Of a stretch of 64,000 nt of DNA, positions 24,308 to 34,600 are shown piece after piece (within the stretch, counting starts at the first letter, position 1; the number at the start of each line of letters is the position of its first letter). The notes under the pieces are model-generated. The model was not told the origin of the DNA and searched no databases. It was given only the letters and a program-made list of their open reading frames with translations. Position numbers and translations under genes: made by a program. Source of the DNA: Tetradesmus obliquus (Eukaryota > Chlorophyta > Chlorophyceae > Sphaeropleales > Scenedesmaceae). The DNA lies in NCBI GenBank assembly GCA_030272155.1, contig CP126200.1, forward strand, positions 186,001-250,000. The letters run 5' to 3'.

Positions 24308-25077
24308 CACCACTGCATAGTCTTGCTCCTGCTCTTGCTGCTGCTCCCGCTGCTGCTCCTGCCTCTGTAGTCGTAGGCCTGCGCCTACTGGCACAAGGTC
24401 TGGCTGCTGCTGCTGCTGCCGGCCCTGCTGCAGGTCAGCTGGTGCTGGGTTGTCGACCGCCCACAGCAGAGCAGCCAGGGCATGCTTGCAGACTCCATCC
24501 TTGTCATGGCTGAGGGTGGTGTGACACATCATGGTGAAGGCCGGGGACATCAGGCAAGCCCACAGCATGGGTTGGCACTCGTGATTACACACCGCTTGCA
24601 CAGCTGTCCTGTGCTGCAACTGGGCAACAGGGATGCCTTGCTTGGATGCTAGCAAGCACCTGCTGGCACCACACACGTGAGGCTGAACATGGCAACTGCA
24701 CAGCTGGTACACTACATGCTGTCATGCTAGCGACAAACATCCTGCTGCATGAGCCCAAGCCGGTAGGCAGCTCTGCTGCTTAGCATCAGTTGGTGCAGCT
24801 GCTGTGCATACAGCCTGCAGGCGCACCTGGGGCAGTTGCAGGATGTTGTGTATGGCCCGGGCTCAGCAGGCAGCAGCGTCACACTGTATGCGTCAGCTGC
24901 GCTGCTGCCTGCAGCCGCTGCCTGTAGCCCTCCGCCATCCTGCCAGGTGCACTGCTGCAGCTTGCCTGCCGCCAGCAGCTCCCTTGCACGCGCCAGGTAG
25001 CGGTCAACTTTGGACAGGCTGTGCAGCTTTTCAAGGGCATAGGCATCCACCCAAGCCAGAGTCAGAGGGACTGGCAT
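23042..25077 (-). CDS. SWIM-type zinc finger protein
   Basis: Two exons, 25077-24827 and 24509-23042, join in phase 2 to give 572 aa. The splice assembles a SWIM motif: YSVTLLP ... CNCP before the intron and SHDKDGVCKHALAALL after it, giving the CxC and CxH zinc ligands. SWIM domains bind DNA or protein and occur in transposase-derived and stress-signalling proteins. The N-terminal 60 residues are helical (DAYALEKLHSLSKVDRYLAR). After the zinc finger almost everything is low-complexity Ala/Gln/Pro encoded by CAG-type repeats, ending in a short conserved-looking SHLASLASRFLD. Without the splice, the first exon hits a stop soon after CNCP, which supports the intron. No transposase catalytic core is visible, so domestication from a mobile element is only a possibility. 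Confidence 0.82.
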
Positions 25078-25603
25078 GCTGCCGTGCTTCCAATGAGGGC
25101 GATGCAGCTCGCGTTGCTTCAGCTACTGGGCTGGAAGAGCATCACAGCTGCTGCACGCACTCCCTAGCTGTGGTTGCACTACAGCAGGTGCTTGCTGACC
25201 CATTGCAATGGCAGCTGCAGGCATATGATTTTTCAGGCAAAACTGTTGAAGGTGACGAACAATCAGCTGGAAAGGTTCCAGCAAACGTGTTGTGTGACGA
25301 CTTGCCAGGTCATCTACTGCTGACCCAGCCAGGCACACCCGGGTGTAAGGGTATGCCTGCCGATGTTGATCTCGACGGAGAGCTATAACGCGCTTGCTAA
25401 GGCAGTTGCATGCAGAAGGTAAGCGCCACATGTTGCCACAGGCTTGCAAGGACAGCTTGTGACAGTGTTTCACTGCAATCAAACGCCCCGGAGGGCACTT
25501 GTACAGCCATGGATTTCGGTGCAACTGATTACGAAACCATGCAATAGCAATCAGAGTCCAGCTCCTGCCCATTGGTGTGGCGAGTTCATATCGTTGCAAG
25601 GAC
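25078..25603. promoter_or_regulatory. Divergent promoter region, SWIM / CBS genes
   Basis: Start codons 526 bp apart on opposite strands. A minus-strand open frame of 183 codons (25123-25674) spans it but overlaps the CBS start and has no recognisable features. An upstream exon of the SWIM gene here cannot be excluded. Confidence 0.45.
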
Positions 25604-28600
25604 ATGGACCAGAGCGCTAAAGGCCTGAAGGAGTTGTTGGGACAGACACAACTAAAGGACCTGCTCCATTCCAAGCGGGAAAAGCCGCTTGTGGGGGTCA
25701 GTCACACGGCAGATGTTGGAACAGTGCTGGACACACTCAGCAAGCACGGGGTGCTCAGTGCCCCGATCTTTGTCAGCGAGCAGGGAGGCACAGAGTTCGC
25801 TCCCTCGGTCAGCACGCTTATTGGCTTCGTGGATGTGTGGGCTGTGCTGTCAGCCTTCCTGCAGTCGCTGCCAGCTGCAGCAGGTGCGCGCCAGCGATGC
25901 AGCAGATCACCTTGCATAACCGCCTTGCGGGATTAGCAGCTTGCATGGCAAACACAGTTGTTGATCTGCAGCATTCTTGCCAGCAATACCCACGCCGTAA
26001 TGTTACTGCTGATGGCACAGACAAGTAATGCTTGTTCAAGTTTGGGCTAGAGCACCCCGAGCGTATGCTCGCAGTACTAGCAAGCTGGCACTATATGTCG
26101 CTGCGGAGCTGAGAGCATCTCCTGCAAACCCCTTGCATAACTGGTTCACAGCGCGTCTCCATGCGCGCTGTGCTGACAATCTCCAAGAGCGCTGCACACG
26201 CTGACCCCCAACCCTGCCTGCCTGATCTCCCTTTTCCCGGCGTCTAAAACACCCTCCTGCAAGGCGGCAATGGCGACCTAAGTGCAGAGCAGTTGGAGCA
26301 GCTGGGCGCTGCGCTGTGTGCGCGGCCCGTGCTGTCGCTGTTTGACAGCAACGCTGCCGTGCGCGCAGCCATCGATGCTGGCGATGCCAGGGCGGCATGC
26401 GCCGACTGGGAGCTGCACGGTGAGCATCTGGCTAGGCCTTGAACCAAAAGTGACAACAAGCCAACACATGTAACCTATATTATAAAAGTATTGTCAAACA
26501 AGCACTCAGCAATTGAAGCTTGTGGTTTGCGTGCTGGTAGCCGTTCGTCTGCTGTTCCTCGTGCTGGTGGATCTGCTGTAGTACGCTTACTGCTGCATGG
26601 ATGCCCGACGTAGCTGCACATGGGCTGCAGCAGTGTTGGTGCCTGGCCTAGGCCGCTCGTACATACGCTAGACAGCGTCGCCAGGCGGCGTAGCTTGTGG
26701 GTGTTGCTTGCATGCAAGCTGCTCACGCATGTGCCTCACCTGGCTGCTGCTGTGCTGCCCTGCTGCAGATGACCCTGACAGCAGCCTGCTGGAGGTCATC
26801 AGGTGAGGCCCAGACCCACGCCTGCACTCAACAGCAGCTGATGCAATAGCAGCAGCAGGGATCAGGCCCTCAGACCACGGCTGCATGCAACGGCACGCAT
26901 CCATCACGTGGCAGGCTCAGCCCTGTGCACATCGCGTGTGTTGAGCGCATGCTGCCCACCCCATCGCGTGCCTTGCACCATCGCCTCCCTCGCTGTGCTG
27001 AGGCGAGCAAGCCATGCTGTACAGCAAAACAACGATCACAGTGCATTTACATGAGGCCTGAACACATAAAACACACAAAACAACCTGCTGCTCGCCCTGC
27101 AGGAGCTGCTTCCTGCCGCGCGCCCCCAACACCAGCCTCAGCAGCTGGCAGTCAGGCGCCGGCTTTGCGCTGTCATCCTCGCCACGTGTGCCCGCCAGCC
27201 CCATCGCAGCAGCAGCGGCTGGCGGCAGCGGCGGCAGCGCCAATGGAGCCGGCGCCACAGGCCACAGCCGCCACCCTGCTGCCAGCCACCGCATCGTGGT
27301 GGCGAATCCTGGCAACACAGAACACCCGCTGTCGGTGCTGTCGCAGTCGGATGTGCTGAGGTGCGGCGCATGGCATGCGGCTGCGCCCGCGGCATGCGTA
27401 GCACCCTGCACACATGCAAGGGCAACCACACCACACTAAGAGATGTGTAGCAACGCAGCCGACACAATTCAGGCACTCTCATGCTGCTGCGCGGCTGCAT
27501 GCCGCTTGGCTGTGCTGCCTGCTGTGCTGACGACGTGGCGCCTGCTGCCCTATCCTGCCCTGGCCTGAAATCTGGCCAATCATTGCAGGTTCCTGGCCGC
27601 GCACCACGAGTGCCTGCGCCCGCTGGGCAAGGCCAGCCTGGCTGAGCTGGGGCTGGCCACTGGCAGCCTGCACCTGGCTGCGGGGCCGGCAGGCGCGGGT
27701 GGGTGCTGCACTGTGCTGGCGGCAGCTTCTGGCCACCCTTCTGAAGTTGCAGCAGACTGTGGCACTTCCTGTGGCATGCAGCGCGCTCATGTGCACGTCA
27801 GGCAGTTCAGCAGCACTGCACAGGAGCCTGGCACGCTTGCTGCACAGACAACACGCAGCACATGCTCTGCTGATGCCCCAATGTGCATGCTCTGCTGATG
27901 CCCCAATGTGCATGCCTTGAGCTGTGAATCACAATCACTAGTCCTATGACATGCCTCCCCTTGCTCTGCCTTGCCGCTGCTGCCAGGCATCAGTGGTGCC
28001 ACCTGCCGCCCGCCAGCGCTGTCCACAGGCAACTCAGGGCCAGGCCACGGCCACGGCGGCCCGCTGCCCCACATACCATCCAGCCCCAAGCCGCCCCTGG
28101 CAGGCGTCAGCTACGCCAGCAGCAGCAGCGGCGGCGGCCTGCTGGGCAGCCTGGCTGGCGGCATCGCTGCCTCACCAGGCAGCGAGGGCCACTTTCCGCC
28201 GGGCTCCTCGCTGCTTCAGCGCGCCAGCAGCGGCGGCCCCGCTGCCATGCAGATGAGCCCGCCCGCGAGCCCTAGGGTGTCTGCAGGGGCGCACCACCTG
28301 CTGAGCAGCGGCAGCCTGGGCGCGGGGCACCGGCCCGCGCCGCGGCGGCAACTGGTGGCGGTGCATGAGAGCGTGACGGCGCTGGAGGTGCGGCTGGGGT
28401 GGGGTGCCGGGGGTGGGGTGGGGTGGGGTGGGGTGGGCGGCAGGCAGCGAGGTTGCAAACAGCTGGTTAGGATGTTGGATGCGCCAGATGGAGGAAGGAC
28501 CGGACTGCGTATGTGCAAGTGGTGGCCGGCATTCAAGCGTGCATATGTGTTGCATATGATGAAACTGCAGTTTGCAGCGGAATATGCCGCACATGTGGAG

Positions 28601-29057
28601 CTGTAATGCAGGTCTCTGCTGCTGATGCCACTGTTGCTGCTGTTGGTGCTGCTGCCGCTGCAGGCGTTCCGCGTGCTGCTGCAGCAGCGCGTGTCCGCCT
28701 GTGCTGTGCTGGCGGGCGTGGGCAGCAGCGTGAACATGCGCCTGGTGGGCAACCTGTCGGCCAGCGACCTGCGCCACCTGCGGCGTGGCGGCTTTGGCGT
28801 GCTGGCGCTCAGCGTGAAGCAGTTCCTGGCCAGCAAGCCGCTGGCGCCCGACACGGTGGGTGGGTGGTGACACAGGGGCCCCTGCCTGCAGCAGCATGTT
28901 GTGTGGCGTGCATGCAGAGTACCCAATAGATAAGGCTTGGGGGACAGCCAGGTAGCTGGTGGCGTGCTGCGCCCTCTGGCTGCTTGCAACTCGGTTGCTG
29001 TGCACACACGTACAACCATGGAGTGGTCACATTTCAGAGGGCTGACGCTGACATTCA

Positions 29058-29096
<39 letters not shown>

Positions 29097-29395
29097 CCCG
29101 CCAGGCCATCCCGCTCAGCCTGCCCTCGCCGCCAGCCTCCGCAGCAGCCTCTCCTACAGGCGCGCCGCCCAGCCCCGGGCCGCACCCGCGCCCGCCTGGC
29201 GTGCTGATGGCGCATGCGCCCGGCGTGTACACCTGCCAGGCCACTGCCAGCCTGGAGGAGCTGGTGCGCATGCTGGGCGCGCCGCAGCATGGCATCCACC
29301 GCGTGTACGTGGTGGACCCCGACCAGCGGCCTGCAGGCGTGGTGACGGGCACTGACGTGCTGCAGCTGCTGTCCACGGCCTGCAGCCGCGAGTGA
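25604..29395 (+). CDS. CBS-domain protein (AMPK-gamma/SNF4-like architecture)
   Basis: Eight exons join in phase: 25604-25883, 26264-26419, 26769-26802, 27103-27360, 27589-27698, 27987-28387, 28664-28855, 29105-29395 (573 aa). CBS domains come in pairs and bind adenine nucleotides or similar ligands; four-CBS proteins include AMPK gamma. Here the first CBS is at residues 15-90 (PLVGVSHTADVGTVLDTLSK, then STLIGFVDVWAVLSAFL). A middle CBS-like part spans about 243-280 and 400-470 (GAGHRPAPRRQLVAV, SDLRHLRRGGFGVLALSVKQ). The C-terminal one is at 500-570 (TASLEELVRMLGAP, HGIHRVYVVDPDQRPAGVVT). Ala/Gly/Ser-rich insertions separate them. No kinase or glycogen-binding domain is present, so it is probably a regulatory subunit or energy sensor. 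The start is an ATG; upstream in-frame codons lack one. TGTAA at 30103-30107. Confidence 0.85.
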
Positions 29396-30784
29396 TATGT
29401 ATGGCGGCGTGTGGGTGACCGGAAGCTGGACAGGCATGGGAGTGTTGCTGCGGGGTGTCAGGGGGCAGGGCGAGGCAGGGAGCAGCGATGGAGTGGCAGG
29501 GGTTGAGGGGGAGGTGGGTTGTGGCGGAAGCAGGGGCGGGCTGGCATCAGGGATGCCTTGCGAGGCTCAAACACGAGGAGGGGACGCATGCTGGGTACTG
29601 CCTAGTAGGTGTGCCTTGCGGCTGGGGGTGTTTGCAGCACAACACACAGATGCGTTGGGCGGAACCCAAAATGCTGCAGCAGTGTGCATAAACTGTGTGA
29701 CTTTGAATCGTTGTGGGTGTTGATGGCCTGGCGCTCTACATGTCTTTGTGGGTGCGATGCATGCATGCTCTGCCGTGCAAGCAACTTGCTTGCAACTTGA
29801 AGTTGCGATTAAATTGATGTTGGCGTTGCTGTAGCGGCTGCATAGCACTCATGGTGGAGCCCCACTCATCCACTGCACATCCCATCATCTGTTGTCTCAT
29901 AAGGCCATCACTACTGCACAACTGGTGGCATGATTACAAGCGCAGAAGGTTCCCCAGATCTGGTTGTGTCGCAGCATCTTTGCAGGTTGCTGCCGTGTCA
30001 GTGCATGCCATCTTATGCACAACGTTGGTTGTCTAAATGTTGGTGTTGCCTGCGGGCCTTTTGAGGACATATTTCTAGGACGGTTTTCAGATATCTCATG
30101 CTTGTAAGCTGCCATTCCGAGCTGGAGAGAGTGTTTCCAGCAACCGCTGCAGTGTGTGCGCTGCTTTCAGAATCAGTGTCTCCGGCAACCGCGATGGCTT
30201 CCATAACAACGCATGTGGGGGAATCCCTGTGTGCGGTAGAGCACCAACAGCTTGCTGGCACTGAGCATGTCTGTGGTGCCTGCTGCAGTAGCAGGCTGCT
30301 GCAGACAGGGGCAGTGTACTGCACTTGCTGGCAGCTGTTGCCGTGGTCAAGGCGCTGGCGATCAGATGCTGACAGCCACCCTAAGCTACAGCCATCCAAC
30401 AATCACTCATCCTAGTACAGCACCTGGCTTTTGCCAGCCGGCCCTAGTTACACAACTCCAATCCCACTGCCTGACAGGGTTCTTGAATGGTGGTCGATAT
30501 GTGGCATCGTTCTGAAGCCGGCACACAAGCTACATGCTGCGCATCAAGGATTCCCTTTCCTTTGAACCACAACGCGATCACGTCGACTTGGCTGGAGGAT
30601 TGGTCGTCTGCAACCAATTTGAACTCGTGTTCGCACGTTTTCTTGCAGTACTTGTCGCACAGTTTTTACACAAAACAGGAAATGGCCTGTTGTTTATTTA
30701 ACTGCATTAAGAAGCCTCCCTGCTGCAGCACTCCGACAGCAAAACAGTGAGACGTTGGGAGTTTTTCTGTCTGGCTTTGGGCAG
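29396..30784. other. 3' UTR of CBS gene and upstream region of DONSON gene
   Basis: No complete gene. TGTAA at 30103-30107 probably ends the CBS transcript. The first coding exon of the DONSON gene should lie between about 30110 and 30784 but could not be fixed: the acceptor GGGCAG before 30785 is in phase 0, and no upstream ATG exon with a fitting donor was found. Confidence 0.45.
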
Positions 30785-33700
30785 GCCGAGGCGCTTCGTC
30801 GCGACTTAAAGGCCTTAAGGTCACTTAGTAAGCCAGTTGGTCTCACCGAGATCCCGCCGAGGTCCAAGCGGCTCAGCAAAGGGAGCAAGCAGAACAGCAG
30901 GCAGTGCTGCAGCACAGAACACACCAAGCAGCACATGGCAGCAAGCTGGCAGCAACCCCGGATATCTGAGATCTATCCAAACAGGAAGCCGTTTATGGAC
31001 GACAATGGCAAGCGCAAGGACCTCAGGGTGAGGCAGCTGTACTGGACACAGTACAACAGCAGCTGCTCTGGGGCAGCAGTGAGACATGGCCACTTTGCAG
31101 GCAGACTGCTTATTATGCAAGCAGTGTGCCGAACCCTGCCCTCTGCATGCACAGGCTCAAGTGCTGGAGGAAGAAGCCAAGAGGCACTGCCAAGGCGTGC
31201 ATGGTGGTGCTGGCCTGCTTGCAGGACAGCAGCAGGATAGCAGGTGGGCAGACGTGCCCATCCCAGCACAAATGCTACACACCACAAAGCGTTGCGCGTA
31301 GCGGGTGATGTGCTGGGTTATTTGCAGTGCCGCTTGCCACTTAGGCATAGGATGATCAGCAGCTGTTTAGCAAGGCTGAGCTGTGAGCAATTGCTGTAAA
31401 AGTGACTTCCCCATTGCTGGTGCTGCCCTACCTGCAGGCATGCTACTGACTTCACTGGGTTCTACCAGGAGCTCAACATGCAAAAGCCTAGCGAGCAGCA
31501 GCAGCAGCACCAAGATCAGCATCATTCAGCAGGCACCAACAGGTACGCTGCAAGTTGTGCCACAGTCAAGCTAGGCACCTGACAGCTTGTTCAAAGTTGT
31601 GCTTGTGTTGTTGTGCGTCGCAGACCCTTGCTTCGCACACTGGTTTGAACATCAGCATTCGTCCAGTGTTGCACGCAGCGCTGGAGAGCTACGCATACGT
31701 CGGGTGCTCTGATTCCTTCTGCTTACTGCGTTTCTGCTTCATGTCTGTCTGCAGATATCAGTGCCAACAGCAGCAGCAGCAGCAGCACGGCCCAGGCCAC
31801 GGTGTGGACCAGCTGTTGAGTCAGCACAGTTTACAAACAGCAACAGCAGGCGCGCAACTGCATGCGGTGAGTGCTCAACAGCAGGCAGCGCCATCTGTTA
31901 GAGATCACTAGAGTAGGGTAGCGTGATTACTGGTATGCATCAGCTGCAGCAAACACAACAGCGCGAGGCTTACTTGCTTGCTGCAGCCATCGTATGCTAG
32001 CATGCTTGCTTGCATTGGCAGGGCTGGCACTTAATAACCATGTCCACCTCTTGGGTGGTGGCTGTTGACATGAAATATGCTGCCCCTGCATCGCTGATAA
32101 AATGCTGACTGCTGCCACTGGCGCTATAATCAATCGTGGATGCAGATTGTGAACATAGACCGCCAGTTTGCACCGGACGCGTCACGCGACGGCTGCATGC
32201 GTGTGCCGCCGGCAGCAGGCAGCAGCGGTGCACATGCAGCGGCTGCTGCGCAGGAGCGCTGGCACCTGCAGGGGCTGCAGCAGCTGCCGTGGGACTGGAG
32301 TGTCAAGCAGCGGGTGCGGCTGTCCTCTGCGGCAGCCTTTGCTGTGCTTGAGGAGCAGCGCACGTCTGGCCTGGGCCCAGGTGAGCCGCGGTGCAGCTGC
32401 AGCCAGCAGCTAACAGGGTCAGCAGTAGGCTGTGCTGCACATGCATGCCATCAAGGAACCACGCACTCGACACAGTGAAATGTGCCACCCGGCTTGCAGA
32501 CCTCAATGGCTGGCACTTCTGAAGTTTGCGTCTGCAAGCGCTGCTGCTTACTATAGTCTGCATGCTGCCGCTGCTGCCGCTGTAGTGTGTGATGCCATCG
32601 CCGCTGGTGGGCAGTGCAAGGACGCCTCTGGCTTGAGCAGCCAGGTGAGGGACGTAAAGGCACGCACGTGCCCTCAGCGCACTGCATGCTCGGTCGGTCA
32701 GCAGATGTAACCAGGTGTCTTCGTCTGCAGTGTTATCAGCCTGCCTTCTGTGTGCTAGCACCTGCTTGAAGCGCAGCTGTAGTGGATGTGCTTCAGCTGC
32801 TGCGCCGACTGCTTGCGGGTGGCTGCTGCTGTGTGCATTGTGCTCAAACGTACAGGAGCGCCTGTGCCGGGCCTTGCTGCAGCATCAGCATCCTGCAGCG
32901 CAGCTCAGCGCTGCCAGCCTGGCGGCGCTGCGGAGCGGCGAGGACAGCATCCTGGCGGCACGCGTCAGCGCCTGGCGGGAGGCGCTGCGCGGCGCATACA
33001 GCAGCCTGCGGCATGGCCACTGCCCGGTGCTGTACGTCAGTGGGCAGGTAAGGAGTGGGCTAGAGGGCCTGCATGCACCAGCATGGTGTGCGGCAGCACA
33101 GCAGCTGCACTTCACTCTGAGTGCATGCAGCCAGCCTACCATAGGAGGAACTTTGCTGCAGTCAGAACTGCAGGAAGCAGTCTGCATCAATCAATCCTCT
33201 TTGCTGATATGACACCTTCCATGCGCGCCGCCGCCCCCGCGTGCAGGCGTTCCGCCAGCAGTTCACGGCGGTGCTGTGCGCGCCTGGCGTGCTGGGCTGC
33301 CAGCAGCTGCACGCGCTGGTGGGCCGCAGCAACAAGCTCATGCGGCAGCACCTGGCTGCACACGGCTGCACGGGGCAGCTGGCAGGGCTGCTGGAGCAGC
33401 AGCAGCAGCAGCAGCAGCAGGCACAAGGCAGACAGCTGGTGAGGGCGCAGGAAGAAGGGATGCACAGCAGGCCTGGCATGTCTGCAGGTATCAGCCATGC
33501 TGGCTTGCGAGGCATGGCAGCCTGCAGCTGGTCCCAGCAATACCTGCTGCATGGTATTTCCTGCAAGCATGGGTGGCAGACCTGAGAGGCTGAAGGATGT
33601 GCATTTGATGTTGCCGTCAAACTGCTGATGCCTGCCGCTGCCACCTGCTGCTGCAGGGCGCCACCGCTTTTGACGGCCAGCCTGGCTCGCAGCTGCTGGT

Positions 33701-34600
33701 GGTGGGAGCGCAGCAGGTGCACGGGCTGTACGCTGCGCTGCTTGCGCTGTCTTGGTGTGGCGCTGAGCAGCCTGATGTGCCGCTGCTGCTGGCACCCACG
33801 CAATTCCTGCACTCAGCGGTGTGCCCGTTGCGGCTGGAGGTGATGGTAGTTGGACGCTTGACTTGATGCTGATCTATGCCTGATCGGTGGATGCAAGCGT
33901 CAGTTCTGTGGCTGCTGCAGCGACATAACAAGTGCAATGTTCCTATCTGGTTCTCTGTGCAAATCACAAAGTGAGCAGGTCGGCCCAGCTGTTTCTTTCT
34001 TCATGGATTGGTACCCAACTGGCAGTACTCCTGAAGCTGCCTGCGGTCTCACAAACTTCGTGCAAATGACTGATGTGCACACACCCGCAGGTGCTGCCAG
34101 ATGCAGTGCTAGATCAGCAACAGCAGCGGCAGCAGCAGCAGGAAGCTGCTGCTGCTGTGCCAGGCGTGCAGCCGCTGCACCATGCTGAGCTGTCGGCGCC
34201 TGGCAAGGGCCTCGTGGCACCCTGGGCGCTGCACCGCCTGCTGCAGCTGCTGCAGGAGACGCAGGGCCCGGCTGGCTTTGATGCGTACATGGACACCGAG
34301 CCCAGCAGCAGCAGCCTGAACCTGCTGCAGCCGACGTGGCAGCAGGCGCGCCAGGCAGCAGTGGCTGCAGCGGCTGGGGTGGAGCCCGCTGCGCTTGCAG
34401 CCGCTGCTGCTGACGGCAGCGCAGCGACTGGCAGGGCTGCGTCGGAGCAGCATCCGCAGCAGCCGTGGCAAGCGCACGGCCTGGGCCTGTCAGCGGAGGA
34501 GCAGCAATCGTGGGAGCCCAGCAAGGCGGTGCTGCAGGGCCGGGTGCTGCGGCAGCTGCGCATGACTGCGGGAGGGGAGCTCGCTGCTCGACTAGGATGA
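30785..34600 (+). CDS. DONSON: DONSON-family replication fork protein (5' end unresolved)
   Basis: DONSON helps assemble and stabilise the CMG replicative helicase in the nucleus. Ten exons: 30785-31027, 31155-31243, 31438-31542, 31755-31866, 32146-32390, 32500-32644, 32856-33047, 33247-33438, 33657-33839, 34091-34600 (672 codons including stop). Family landmarks in order: ISEIYPNRKPF near the N-terminus; LPWDWSVKQRVRLSS; ERLCRALLQHQHP; WREALRGAYSSLRHGHCPVL with YVSGQAFRQQFTAVL; SQLLVVGAQQVHGLYAALL; and GLVAPWALHRLLQLLQE followed by GFDAYMDTEP. The C-terminus has the usual LRQLRM segment. Uncertain points: the true start (an in-frame ATG exists at 30935, but upstream codons look coding) and the exon 5/6 junction, where donor 32391 keeps the frame but the stronger-looking GTGAGC at 32381 does not. 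Gln-rich insertions are present. Confidence 0.85.

Noticed and set aside
25123..25674. 183-codon minus-strand frame in the SWIM/CBS divergent promoter
   Set aside because: It overlaps the CBS start and has no recognisable motif. Kept only as a possible upstream SWIM exon.
28216..29376. 386-codon minus-strand frame
   Set aside because: Antisense to CBS exons 6-8, crossing their introns; no family features, while the plus-strand exons join in phase and give CBS domains.
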